A stretch of DNA of 8,767 bases from JADFSZ01 sp022560555 [NCBI: PVC group bacterium] (GCA_022560555.1 JADFSZ010000067.1:1-8767), one strand, 5' to 3'. Shown: positions 1-7,938, numbered from the stretch's first letter. Made by a program: numbers and translations. Notes: generated from the letters alone by a model not told the origin.

Positions 1-556
1 CCGCATAGAATTTTTTTAATATACTCTCTGTCCGTTTGTTGGCCGGATAGGGGCGGTTCATGTTAAGCACAAAACGTGTTCTGGGGAAAAGCGAGGCCCC
101 TAATTCCAGGAGTTCCCTATCAAAACTTAATATGAACGCTTTTTGATTGAGGTTATATCGATTCATCAGCGTTTTAATGTTCCGCAGCGCTTTCTCTTTT
201 TGTTTTTTTGTTAAAAGAGAATAGGATTTTAGCTCTATCAGCCAATGCGTTTTTGATCCTAGGGCCTTGAGAACGCATCCTAAGTCCGGAATGCCAGGAT
301 CTGAGATGTGTTTTTGAATATCCGCGTACGTAAGATGGGAGATTTCTTGTTTTTTTTGGCCGATTATTTTTAATGTCCGATCATGAAATACAACGGGCGT
401 GAAATCCCTGCTCCATTGAACATCGAGCTCAATACCGTCCGCGCTCTCTCTCACCGCTTGCCGGAATGAAATCATACTGTTTTCCGGATATTTTTCAGAG
501 GCCCCGCGGTGAGCTACGATCCAAGGCATTTTCATATTCGGGCTTAGTTTCTTCAT
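1..556 (-). CDS. Glycerophosphodiester phosphodiesterase (GDPD family), C-terminus beyond the left edge
   Basis: My own translation of the minus strand gives an open frame from ATG 556 to the window edge (185 codons), with ATG 535 and ATG 529 as alternative starts. Numbered from 529, the protein opens with IVAHRGAS (catalytic His7-Arg8) and PENS. It continues with IELDV (metal ligands Glu34, Asp36), then VVFHD (catalytic His49), and later WLIELK and ILSFD, which match successive GDPD barrel strands. The family hydrolyses glycerophosphodiesters to sn-glycerol 3-phosphate plus an alcohol. No signal peptide is visible, so I infer a cytoplasmic enzyme. It lies 19 nt downstream of the kinase stop and is probably cotranscribed. 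No Shine-Dalgarno precedes any of the three ATGs. A TATAAT hexamer lies just upstream, and if it is used, the 535 or 529 start is more likely than 556. The family call is secure; the exact start is not. Confidence 0.9.
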   Translation of the reverse strand, partial: MKKLSPNMKMPWIVAHRGASEKYPENSMISFRQAVRESADGIELDVQWSRDFTPVVFHDRTLKIIGQKKQEISHLTYADIQKHISDPGIPDLGCVLKALGSKTHWLIELKSYSLLTKKQKEKALRNIKTLMNRYNLNQKAFILSFDRELLELGASLFPRTRFVLNMNRPYPANKRTESILKKFYA

Positions 557-567
557 AAGTGATTCAT

Positions 568-598
568 ATTATACTCTAAGCATGAAGGATTTTCTCAA
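568..598 (-). promoter_or_regulatory. Possible internal promoter for the GDPD gene
   Basis: On the minus strand a perfect TATAAT (573-568) follows TTGAGA (598-593) with a 19-nt spacer, longer than the usual 16-18. The predicted transcription start, near 561, would leave almost no leader before ATG 556 and a short leader before ATG 535/529. It overlaps the kinase 3' end. The -10 is consensus but the spacing is poor, so this may be chance. Confidence 0.25.
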
Positions 599-1826
599 CC
601 CAGTTTTTCCATTGGGGATACTTTTGTTTTAAATAACAATTCTTTAATGCAGGTTCAATCGTCCGGTGTTTTGGAAGTCCCCATTTTTTTGTCGAAAACA
701 TTTGATGAGCTGCCCCTAAGAGAGTTGTTTCTTTTTCTGCGACAACAAAAATCGGGCGGCCCAGCAATTCGGCCAAACCCCCAGCCAACATCGGCTCGCC
801 AGAAAGGCCTCCCGAGAAAAACACACGCGTGTCCGGGGAATTCGTCTCAGTTAGGTCCTGATAGATTTCATAAATCCGAAAAAGAATCCCTTCTAAAATA
901 ATTCGTCGTACGTTTTCCCTCGAGACCCTGTCTTCTTCGATGGAAAGACTCATATTTACATCGGCGCGCCAATGGGGAGCCCCGATTCCCGTGGAATCCG
1001 GCAGACAAAACCCTTCCGGCTGAGGGTCCGTGGCTGCTAATGGAATGGTCTCATGCGGACACGTTGATAACGTTTTTGCGATTCCGTTCATCGTTCCTTC
1101 GAGAGCATACCATTTTTCCGACACAGGGCCCATGAGATACCCGGCAATCCTACGATTTTGATCCCGCTCGGGTTTGATGACAAAACCGCCTGTTCCCAGA
1201 TTGATCGAGATGACATCAGGAAACATTTCCCTAAAACACAAAAGATTCGCGGCTTGATCTGAGAGAGACGCTTTCAATGTGGCGCCAAATGCGAGAGAAT
1301 GGTTTTTACGACTCGGTTGAATGGACGGCAAAATCTTTTCCGGCACCCCGAACAATTTACACAATTCCGCGCTCCATGAACATGTACGAATATCAACCAG
1401 ACACGTGCGTGCGGCCATCGTCAAATCCGTCTCGTGAACATTTCCCTTCGTCCATTTCCAGATCAAATATGTGTCCAATGTTCCTAAGAGGCAATCTCCC
1501 TTCTCGGCACACCTTTTCAGTGCGGCATCTTCGGCAAACAAAACGGCTAGTTTCGGCCCAACATAATGGGGGGAAAGCAAAAGGCCGGTAATGTAACCAA
1601 TGCGATCCGACAAATCTTTGTTTTGTTCACACCAGGAATGCGCTCTTCGGTCCTGCCAGGAGATCATCGGGGTAAGAGCTTGTCCCGTACGAGAGTCCCA
1701 TAAAACAAACGTGGATCGTTGTGAGGCCAAACAAACGGAAGGCTGAGGCAATGACTCTTGAATGAGGCTCTTTAGAAGATCGGTGACAATCGTTTCGTAC
1801 TCTAAAATACTGCCTTCACACATCAA
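576..1826 (-). CDS. FGGY-family carbohydrate kinase (real N-terminus extends upstream)
   Basis: ATP-dependent sugar/polyol kinase of the FGGY family. Numbered from TTG 1826, motifs are SQRST (35-39), SWQDRRA (56-62), TLDTYLIW (116-123), SDQ with the presumed catalytic-base Asp190, GTGGF (211-215), TGIGAPHW (279-286), a Gly-Gly at 339-340, and ETTLLGAA (366-373). Similarity is closest to glycerol kinases. However, the glycerol-contacting Glu of the NQRET motif is Ser here (Ser38), and the Tyr of TDYTNASRT is Leu (TDLTMAART), so I do not assign glycerol as substrate. This frame starts too late: the ATP-loop segment LISIDLGST is encoded upstream in the same frame without ATG, GTG or TTG. A CTG at 1970 would give 464 residues, close to the family's usual 480-520. 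TAG stop at 578-576; GDPD follows 19 nt downstream. Confidence 0.85.
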   Translation of the reverse strand: MMCEGSILEYETIVTDLLKSLIQESLPQPSVCLASQRSTFVLWDSRTGQALTPMISWQDRRAHSWCEQNKDLSDRIGYITGLLLSPHYVGPKLAVLFAEDAALKRCAEKGDCLLGTLDTYLIWKWTKGNVHETDLTMAARTCLVDIRTCSWSAELCKLFGVPEKILPSIQPSRKNHSLAFGATLKASLSDQAANLLCFREMFPDVISINLGTGGFVIKPERDQNRRIAGYLMGPVSEKWYALEGTMNGIAKTLSTCPHETIPLAATDPQPEGFCLPDSTGIGAPHWRADVNMSLSIEEDRVSRENVRRIILEGILFRIYEIYQDLTETNSPDTRVFFSGGLSGEPMLAGGLAELLGRPIFVVAEKETTLLGAAHQMFSTKKWGLPKHRTIEPALKNCYLKQKYPQWKNWVEKILHA

Positions 1827-1996
1827 TTCATTATGATCTAAGTCAGGCGCTTTCTCCTTTTTGACAACGTCAATGGAGGCGTCATCATAAATTCTTGCCG
1901 CCTTGATGACTGTAGACCCTAAATCAATAGAAATTAGATTTGTTTTTTGGTAGTTAAGTTTTGTAACCAGAACAGGTCCCCGCTCGTTGATCTCAT
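1827..1996 (-). other. N-terminal coding segment of the FGGY kinase; start codon ambiguous
   Basis: In frame with the kinase, this stretch encodes TNLISIDLGSTVIKAA followed by about 30 more residues leading straight into the main frame. It is the FGGY phosphate-binding first strand and is indispensable for activity. The frame is open back to a TAA at 2000-1998 and contains no ATG, GTG or TTG. Model 1 is a CTG start at 1970, preceded at 6 nt by GGGGA (1981-1977), which fits a predicted transcription start near 2000. Model 2 uses ATG 1996 or 2011 in the neighbouring frame, reading into an A6 run (minus strand of 1943-1948); one extra A would join the two frames, so a one-base deletion, a sequencing error or -1 slippage would explain it. 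I slightly favour model 1 for a living gene, but neither is proven. Confidence 0.7.
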
Positions 1997-2006
1997 TTTA
2001 TTGAAT

Positions 2007-2035
2007 ATCATAGCGGGGAGAAATTAGAAAAACAA
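2007..2035 (-). promoter_or_regulatory. Candidate sigma-70-type promoter of the kinase gene
   Basis: On the minus strand TTGTTT (2035-2030) is followed after exactly 17 nt by TATGAT (2012-2007). The predicted start, near 2000, leaves a leader of about 30 nt before CTG 1970 but almost none before ATG 1996. The hexamers are moderate matches in an AT-rich region, so chance occurrence is possible. Confidence 0.35.
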
Positions 2036-2077
2036 GGAAAACTCAAAAAAGGAGAAGGGAATACGTCCATAGCAATT

Positions 2078-2254
2078 TTATAGATGTAATACACTGATAA
2101 TAAAGTAATTATATTGACTTCGCCCCTGGCCTTCATCTCGGACTTTCTCAATACATTCACCATGTTTTAGGCAAACCTCACGTATTTTGGCCTTTTTTCC
2201 GGAAAATTTGATCTGAAAAAGACTCTTGCTCTCAAGTTGGGCTATAGAGTACAC
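2078..2254 (-). CDS. Unrecognised small reading frame, 58 codons from GTG
   Basis: A minus-strand frame runs from GTG 2254 to TAA 2080-2078. It encodes a Lys/Glu-rich polar core (FSGKKAKIREVCLKHGEC, then EKVRDEGQGRSQYNYF) and a short hydrophobic tail. The composition looks more like protein than random translation and has two Cys nine residues apart in spacing terms (CLKHGEC places them five apart in between). I recognise no family. There is no clear Shine-Dalgarno, only GAG in GAGACA before the GTG, and the open frame extends only slightly upstream to a TGA. It could be a small protein upstream of the kinase, a remnant of a longer gene, or chance. It occupies most of the otherwise empty 1997-2307 region. 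Confidence 0.25.
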   Translation of the reverse strand: MYSIAQLESKSLFQIKFSGKKAKIREVCLKHGECIEKVRDEGQGRSQYNYFIISVLHL

Positions 2255-2255
2255 T
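2226..2255 (+). promoter_or_regulatory. Weak candidate promoter for the GST-like gene
   Basis: TTGCTC (2226-2231) is followed after 18 nt by TACACT (2250-2255), about 50 nt upstream of the ATG at 2308. Both hexamers are imperfect. It is the best promoter-like pair I see in the roughly 310-nt divergent region on the plus strand, and it overlaps the small minus-strand frame there. Confidence 0.25.
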
Positions 2256-2307
2256 GTCTCACTGGAAGTCGAAATTCACAATGCCACACTGATACAAGGA
2301 GTTCGTC

Positions 2308-2967
2308 ATGTTAAAGATTTACGGAATTGATTTATCCTCACCCGTTAACAAAGTTCGTTTTGTAGCCAATGCCCTTGGGCTTTCGTACGAGTTTGTCCGT
2401 GTCAATATTATGGCCGGAGAAACTCAAACAGAAAGTTATCTCAAAATGCATCCGGCGGGAAAAATTCCGGTCATAGATGACGATGGCTTTATTCTCTTTG
2501 AAAGTACAGCCATTGCTAAATATCTCATTGCAAAAAACAATTCGGATTTGTATCCGTCAGAATTAAAGGCCATAGCCCTCGAAGATCAGTGGATTGATTT
2601 TGGATCTTTTCACATCGGTACGGCCATGACTCGTGTGACGTTCAATCGTGTGCTTGCACCCATCATTAATGCCCCTGTGGATACGCAATCTCTTAAAGAC
2701 GGATTAGCTTTTCTTGATCGGTTTCTTCCGATTGTAGAGACGCAATTAAGCAAAAATAAATTTCTGACAGGAGAAAAAATGTCACTAGCGGATATCAATC
2801 TCTTGTCGATTCTGGATCCGGCTGAAGCGGGAGACGTCAATTTATCCGGATATCAAAACTTAACGAAGTGGCGTGAAAATTTGATGTCTCAAGAGTTTTA
2901 CACAAAATGTCACAAAAGTTTTACGGATGTTCTTCAGGCCATGAAAGCAAGCCTTCAGAAAACCTAA
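2308..2967 (+). CDS. Glutathione S-transferase-like protein
   Basis: A 219-residue protein, the normal length for a cytosolic GST. The N-terminal thioredoxin-like domain (about 1-78) has a candidate catalytic Ser10/Ser11 in LSSPVNKVR, the cis-proline of GKIPVID at Pro54, and the Glu65-Ser66 pair that binds the glutathione gamma-glutamyl group. The all-helical C-terminal domain contains FLTGEKMSLADI, which is the N-capping box motif (Ser-x-x-Asp) of GSTs. The Ser in place of an early catalytic Tyr suggests a theta/phi/beta-like class. The family conjugates glutathione to electrophiles or reduces peroxides in the cytoplasm; the substrate here is unknown. The start is supported by AAGGAG at 2296-2301, 6 nt before the ATG. 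It is monocistronic and convergent with the exporter operon, with only 19 nt between the two stop codons. I see no clear terminator in that gap. Confidence 0.93.
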   Translation: MLKIYGIDLSSPVNKVRFVANALGLSYEFVRVNIMAGETQTESYLKMHPAGKIPVIDDDGFILFESTAIAKYLIAKNNSDLYPSELKAIALEDQWIDFGSFHIGTAMTRVTFNRVLAPIINAPVDTQSLKDGLAFLDRFLPIVETQLSKNKFLTGEKMSLADINLLSILDPAEAGDVNLSGYQNLTKWRENLMSQEFYTKCHKSFTDVLQAMKASLQKT

Positions 2968-2986
2968 AATAACGAGGAGCTTCTGA

Positions 2987-4441
2987 TCATGACTTATTTT
3001 TGGATTCCCGCTTGGACTCAGTAATCATTTGCTGAATGGCGATGCGTATACTCGAGACAAATCCCTCGTCGGCCAAATAATTTTCTCCCCGCGGCATAAT
3101 ACGAAAAGAATAGAATGGAGCGCTGTCATCGGTTTTGGGACCGATAATGAATGTTACTGTTTCTTCTTTCTTGACAAGGGAAATCTTAAACACGGGCTTC
3201 TCTTCATGATTCACGTCAGTACCTGCCTGCAATTTGATATTTTTGAAAGCGTTGATGAGTGCCTCCGGAAGAACATCTGAAATTTCTTTTTTCTCATTGA
3301 TCATCCAAGCCATAACCGGCGGGGGCTCTTCAGCCGTATCGGGACGATCAAGAGTTTTTTCGAATTTTCTCAATTCGAGTTTTTTCCTTTGCTCTAAATC
3401 TTCAATAAGAAAGCCTTCGATATCATCGACATTTACACCCAAAGGATTATCGATAAAAAACGTTCCGTCCTGAACGAAAAGAGCCTCTAAAGTTGATTTG
3501 GCAACAACAAACGCGCACGATATTCCCGACACCTCAACAAATTGGCCTCCGCTCTCCTTATCAACACCTCCGATGACTAGCGTTAGATCCTCATTATTGT
3601 CCATGCTCAACGTTAAAATATCCTTAGAATCACCACTATCAATTTCTTCAAGAGCGACAATTTTAAGCGCTCTCAAATTTGCGATTTTTTCAATATAGTT
3701 CTTTACTTTGGTCGCATCTATTGAAAGAGAGTAAGAATTTTTGAAGCCCCATTTACGGCGGCCGTCAACTTTCTCACTTATAATATTTAAACGATTTTTG
3801 AGATTTTTGTCTACATACGATACACTCAAAATATTTTTTGTGTTGATCGAAAGAACTTTCTTGTCCACCCAGAGGTCGTAATTGAGGTTTCCCACCTCAA
3901 CGGAGCCATAGAAACCCAACGGTAAAAGAAGATTGCTGTCGACATAATACACGTCTTCGGATCCCGCGAAGCGCACAAAATTTCCCTTCCATCCCACTCT
4001 CTTTGTTCCGACAATGAGATGCTTTGGGCTGCCGGTAAGCCAACCTAACTCAATATGAATACCTGCCTCGTCTGTAATTCCATAATCATCAAAAACAACT
4101 GAAGCGCTTGATCGGAGCTCTCCTTCTAGCTGATCTATCAGGGCTATGAGAGTGGTTAATTTTGAATCTATGACAGGCAGTCCGTAATACCCTTCGGCGA
4201 TCCAGGAGTCATCTTTTTTAAGGAAACGAAGTGTTTTTTCCGTCCCTTCTTCAGACGTTATGCTTGTGTCCCGCATGGAAATTGAAATGGCTGTTAATAC
4301 GCCCAAAGATAATTGTTCTTTAATAATATCCGTTTTCTCTTCAAAAGCGAGTCTCTCCGGTTCCATGCCCTTTTTGGCAAATACCATAACGAGAAGACCC
4401 GCAAACAACACCGTCAAGATGATCAAATGTTTAGATTTCAT
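2987..4441 (-). CDS. Membrane-anchored DUF4340-domain protein of the GldFG-type exporter
   Basis: The start is the ATG at 4441, which overlaps the preceding gene's TGA as ATGA and gives 484 residues. An upstream in-frame start at 4525 is rejected because it lies deep inside that gene. The N-terminus MKSKHL plus a hydrophobic run to about residue 22, followed by KKG, is a membrane anchor. The rest is soluble and probably on the outer face of the membrane. DUF4340 hallmarks are FLKKDDSWIAEG (Trp80), DDYGI (118-122), LIVG (142-145) and VYYVD (164-168), with similar repeats further on, such as LVIGG and the charged EQRKKLELRKFEK stretch. The family has no known catalytic activity. It is found as the third partner of GldA/GldFG-like ABC systems, which is how it sits here. 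It is probably translationally coupled and is the last gene of the operon (TGA at 2989-2987). Confidence 0.85.
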   Translation of the reverse strand: MKSKHLIILTVLFAGLLVMVFAKKGMEPERLAFEEKTDIIKEQLSLGVLTAISISMRDTSITSEEGTEKTLRFLKKDDSWIAEGYYGLPVIDSKLTTLIALIDQLEGELRSSASVVFDDYGITDEAGIHIELGWLTGSPKHLIVGTKRVGWKGNFVRFAGSEDVYYVDSNLLLPLGFYGSVEVGNLNYDLWVDKKVLSINTKNILSVSYVDKNLKNRLNIISEKVDGRRKWGFKNSYSLSIDATKVKNYIEKIANLRALKIVALEEIDSGDSKDILTLSMDNNEDLTLVIGGVDKESGGQFVEVSGISCAFVVAKSTLEALFVQDGTFFIDNPLGVNVDDIEGFLIEDLEQRKKLELRKFEKTLDRPDTAEEPPPVMAWMINEKKEISDVLPEALINAFKNIKLQAGTDVNHEEKPVFKISLVKKEETVTFIIGPKTDDSAPFYSFRIMPRGENYLADEGFVSSIRIAIQQMITESKRESKNKS

Positions 4442-6972
4442 GTTGGACTTCCCGAAAATTCTGCAAGATTGGATAAATAAATCTTTTTTTCCTTCCTTCG
4501 CCGAAGAACACGTAAGAGACCACACACGGCAACAACAACAGGAACAAGAAGAATAGTCAAAAACCTGTACCAGAGCTTTTGCGCTTTATCAACCTTTTTG
4601 ATTCTTCTCTCCTGCGTTTTGTGTCCTCGAATATTGATGAGTTCTCCGCCCAAAGTGATGGCATCAATGCTATTCATAAAAAACGCGAGCATATCTTTGG
4701 ATTTGATAAAATTTTCTTCAAACATTTTTGAGCAACCTACTACAATCAATTTTCCGGGATTGAGTTCGATAGGATTTTTTTCTTCCGTGATCGACTCAAA
4801 GCTTTCATCGTCCGTTAAATCCGGTTTTTCGTCTTGAGGCCAAGGAGGGACATCTTGATCCTGATACACATCCGGAAACTGGCCCTCGACCATACAAGAC
4901 AGAACAAACGGCCCCTGTTCATCTCCCGTTTTCATATCCAGATCGCTCTGCATAAGCGGCCGGTTAAGAAAATTCGCCTTCCAACTAGACTTACTGGACG
5001 TAAAAAGTGTTTTTGCCGAGAGATTCAGGCCCTTGATTTTTTCGTCATTAAGATCAATGGAAGATCCCCAAAGATAAAACAAACTTGAAACCACGTTCGT
5101 TACCGAGACATCCTTATTGACAAATTCATCAAGAATAGAAATCTGCACGGGCACCTGAACCGGAATTGAAACGGCAAACGGCCCTAAACGCGCAGCTCCG
5201 GAGATGTTAATCACTTCCGAGTTTTCATCAAAAAGAAGTTGATCTGAAAGGCCAAGTCCATATTCCTCTAACAATTCATTCACGCCGATTTCGATTTCCC
5301 GCGGCACAATCGAAATTCCACGGCCCCCGGACGGGTTGTATTCATAAACGTATCTTTGAGCGGCTAAAAACACATTGCCGCCTGACGCGAGAAACCGGCT
5401 AATTTCATAACGCTGACGTTCATTGAAATCAATCGGCGACACAATCACAAGCGTGTCCGTACCCGCAGGAATAGGGTCATCCTTTGTCAGACGCACCCGG
5501 GCATAATCATATTCTTCATAACGTAGAGCGGCTTCCAAAACACTAAAATCATCCTTGATATATTGTCCTGCCGGAACCGCCTGCCCCAACTGGGCCAAAA
5601 GGGCTTTCATTTGCGGATCAAGCTGTTGCTCTTCAAACGGAGCAATGAGAACAACTTTAGGAACACGCTCCAAGGTCATCCGGTAAATGCGGGATACAAG
5701 CTCATACTCAAAATTGTCCAATGTTTGCGGAACTACACGTGCGATAATCTGTTCTGGCTTTTCCTTGTACGCAATAGAAAGCGCGGAATAAATCAGCTTA
5801 ATTCCTATTTCGTCCTCTTCGATACTCTGCACTTGGAACGGATTGATTCCTTTTTCAAGTAGCTGCATTTCAAAAGAGGCTGTTTCTGTCTGTTCTCCTT
5901 GGGATGCAGGGCGCTGAACATTCGCGGATTCCAAATAATATGTCTTGAATTTCAGTTTCCCCTTTGATACGACTTTGAGTTCATCCAGTTTATCAACAAC
6001 GTCCTGCTCGAGAGTTTTGAAAGCCGTCGGCATCTTTGCTCTCGGAGACACATAGAATTTAACGGTAACAGGAGCTTTCAATTTTTCTAAAATGGACTTT
6101 GTCGATGAAGACACGGTATAGATTTTATTTTCCGTGAGATCAAACCGTCCTAAGGACACATCCAATATCAGGGTGTTCACCAGAATCGCGCTTCCAAGCC
6201 CGACCACAACAGCACCTCCAAAAAGCAGCTTGGCTTTTGGTCGCATACGGTCCTCAAGTCCCAAAACATTTAAAACGAGAAAAATCGTGGTCATAACGAA
6301 AAAGTAGATGATATCACGCACATCCACGACACCTTTTTCAAATCCCGAAAAATGTTTTGTCATCCCTAAATTATCTTTTAAAAATGTTCCTACGCCGGAG
6401 ATCCATCCATCAATCGTTTGTGCCATAAAATCCAAGCCCGAGAGATAAAAGAAAAAGCAGGCCATCATCGACAAAATAAAAGCTACGATTTGATCTCGGC
6501 AGATTCCTGAAATAAATATTCCTAAAGCAAGATAGAAAGCCCCGACCAAAACAGCTCCAATATATCCCCCTACGATGGGACCCAAATCCGGCTCCCCAAT
6601 TAAAACCAGCATCACTGGAATGAGCAGTGTCCCGGCTAGTGAGAAGAGATAAAAAAGCAAACTCGCAAAATATTTTCCTAAAACAAGTTGCGATGTCCTC
6701 ATAGGGAACGTCAACAGCAACTCGAGGGTATTGCCTTTACGCTCTTCCGCCCAGAGCCTCATTGTCATGGCCGGTAAAAATACTGACAGGATAATGGGCA
6801 GCAATGAAAAAAAGTTTCTCATATCAGCCCGGCCGGCAAGAAAAAAGTAAGTCATATACATACTCGCGCTCAGCACCACGAACACGATGGTAAAAATATA
6901 CGCGATCGGCGAATTAAAATAAGCTGAAATTTCACGTTTTAATATTGTTAGTAAATTCCCGCGCTTGGCCAT
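4438..6972 (-). CDS. ABC-2 permease fused to GldG-like auxiliary domain (GldF-GldG fusion)
   Basis: An 844-residue membrane protein. Residues 1-240 are an ABC-2 permease with hydrophobic segments near 22-46, 54-72, 100-124, 133-155, 162-178 and 220-237, including the family signature AEERKGNTLELLLTFP (75-90). A seventh segment (about 249-270) begins the GldG / ABC_transp_aux part. That part has RFDLTENKIYTVS just after the membrane exit, a large non-cytoplasmic region containing TDTLVIVSP and the GGNVFLAAQ strand, and a C-terminal anchor (about 799-821) followed by basic RRRKEKK. In Flavobacteria GldF and GldG are separate proteins that work with the ATPase GldA in gliding and secretion. Here both lie in one chain, as in many other bacteria. 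AAGGA (6986-6982) lies 9 nt before the ATG. The gene begins 3 nt after the ATPase stop, and its TGA overlaps the DUF4340 start. Substrate unknown. Confidence 0.9.
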   Translation of the reverse strand: MAKRGNLLTILKREISAYFNSPIAYIFTIVFVVLSASMYMTYFFLAGRADMRNFFSLLPIILSVFLPAMTMRLWAEERKGNTLELLLTFPMRTSQLVLGKYFASLLFYLFSLAGTLLIPVMLVLIGEPDLGPIVGGYIGAVLVGAFYLALGIFISGICRDQIVAFILSMMACFFFYLSGLDFMAQTIDGWISGVGTFLKDNLGMTKHFSGFEKGVVDVRDIIYFFVMTTIFLVLNVLGLEDRMRPKAKLLFGGAVVVGLGSAILVNTLILDVSLGRFDLTENKIYTVSSSTKSILEKLKAPVTVKFYVSPRAKMPTAFKTLEQDVVDKLDELKVVSKGKLKFKTYYLESANVQRPASQGEQTETASFEMQLLEKGINPFQVQSIEEDEIGIKLIYSALSIAYKEKPEQIIARVVPQTLDNFEYELVSRIYRMTLERVPKVVLIAPFEEQQLDPQMKALLAQLGQAVPAGQYIKDDFSVLEAALRYEEYDYARVRLTKDDPIPAGTDTLVIVSPIDFNERQRYEISRFLASGGNVFLAAQRYVYEYNPSGGRGISIVPREIEIGVNELLEEYGLGLSDQLLFDENSEVINISGAARLGPFAVSIPVQVPVQISILDEFVNKDVSVTNVVSSLFYLWGSSIDLNDEKIKGLNLSAKTLFTSSKSSWKANFLNRPLMQSDLDMKTGDEQGPFVLSCMVEGQFPDVYQDQDVPPWPQDEKPDLTDDESFESITEEKNPIELNPGKLIVVGCSKMFEENFIKSKDMLAFFMNSIDAITLGGELINIRGHKTQERRIKKVDKAQKLWYRFLTILLVPVVVAVCGLLRVLRRRKEKKIYLSNLAEFSGSPT

Positions 6973-6975
6973 ATG

Positions 6976-7938
6976 TTAGGATCCTTGAGACGATTGTGAT
7001 CGGTTTTCGGTTAAAAGGGATATAAACGTGTTTTCCAGGCTATAGGGCTTTTCGATTAAGGACTTCACGGCCCAACCTTTTTCCCGGATAATTTGGCTGA
7101 TCTCTTTCCAAATCTCATTTTGTTCAAATGAACTTTGTATTTCAAACGTGGAAAATCCGTCTGCCGAACTTTCCGTGCATTTTACATCTTTCGCATTTCT
7201 CAAACCACTCAGGGCTTGTTTTACTGTTTCATGATTTTCTTGAACGCATAAAACATGCGTACGGTATCGAAGGGCTTTTTGGCCCAATTCTTCGCGTGTC
7301 CCGCTTGAAATGATCGTCCCGTTATTGATAATGACGATTCTGTCCGCGATCGCGTCGACTTCTTGAAGTATATGCGTAGAAAAAATAATGGTTTTTTCCG
7401 AGGCCAATTCCTTAATCAGCTTTCGAATCTCCACAATCTGCAATGGATCAAGACCTGAGGTCGGCTCATCCAAAATCAGAATATCCGGATTGTGAATGAG
7501 CGCTTGGGCGAGCCCCACACGCTGCTGGAAGCCTTTGGACAACTCCAGACATGTGTGTTTCCAAACAGAGTTGATGGCACATCTTTCTTTGACCCAACCA
7601 ATCCTTTTTTTCAGTTCAATTCCTTTTAACCCTCTGGCTTTACCAATGAAATTGAGGTAATCATCCACACGCATATCCATATAGAGGGGGGCCGCTTCCG
7701 GTAAATATCCGACCAACTCCCGGACTTTAAGCGCCTCATGTAGAACATCAAATCCTCCCATAATCGCGGTCCCACCCGAGGGATAGATGAACGTCGTTAA
7801 AACTTTCATCAGGGTGGATTTTCCGGCACCGTTCGGACCCAAGAGGCCTAAAATCTCTCCTTTTTTGACGGAAAACGATACATTCACGAGCGCTTTCACG
7901 GGCCCGTAACGCATAGACACTTTTTTAATATCGATCAT
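6976..7938 (-). CDS. ABC transporter ATP-binding protein, GldA-like
   Basis: A 320-residue ATPase that powers the permease encoded next to it. Walker A is GPNGAGKST (34-42). The Q-loop position reads GYLPEAAPLY, with Glu81 in place of Gln, as is usual for the GldA/NosF type. The signature is LSKGFQQRV (133-141), Walker B with catalytic Glu is ILILDEP (153-159), the D-loop is SGLDP (161-165) and the switch His is His189 in STHILQEV. The C-terminal third ends with KPYSLENTFISLLTEN, the regulatory extension common in ABC-2 ATPases. All ATP-site residues are intact, so it should be active. It is the first gene of a three-gene operon, 3 nt from the next start. The start at 7938 places MIDIKKVSMRYG correctly for the family. 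AGAGGG lies about 11 nt upstream, a weak ribosome binding site. Confidence 0.95.
   Translation of the reverse strand: MIDIKKVSMRYGPVKALVNVSFSVKKGEILGLLGPNGAGKSTLMKVLTTFIYPSGGTAIMGGFDVLHEALKVRELVGYLPEAAPLYMDMRVDDYLNFIGKARGLKGIELKKRIGWVKERCAINSVWKHTCLELSKGFQQRVGLAQALIHNPDILILDEPTSGLDPLQIVEIRKLIKELASEKTIIFSTHILQEVDAIADRIVIINNGTIISSGTREELGQKALRYRTHVLCVQENHETVKQALSGLRNAKDVKCTESSADGFSTFEIQSSFEQNEIWKEISQIIREKGWAVKSLIEKPYSLENTFISLLTENRSQSSQGS

Noticed and set aside
2195-2206. Perfect palindrome TTTTCCGGAAAA
   Set aside because: Isolated 12-bp, AT-flanked palindrome not positioned at either promoter candidate; too little to call an operator.
2968-2986. Shared terminator between the convergent GST and DUF4340 genes
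   Set aside because: Only short imperfect complementarity and no GC-rich stem with a T-run in either direction.
4442-4525. 28-residue upstream extension of the DUF4340 protein
   Set aside because: The extension lies inside the GldFG coding region. ATG 4441 gives a proper membrane-anchor N-terminus and a standard ATGA overlap.
7690-7705. Glu in place of the Q-loop Gln in the ABC ATPase
   Set aside because: YLPE is the normal form in GldA/NosF-type ATPases, so it is not a defect or novelty.
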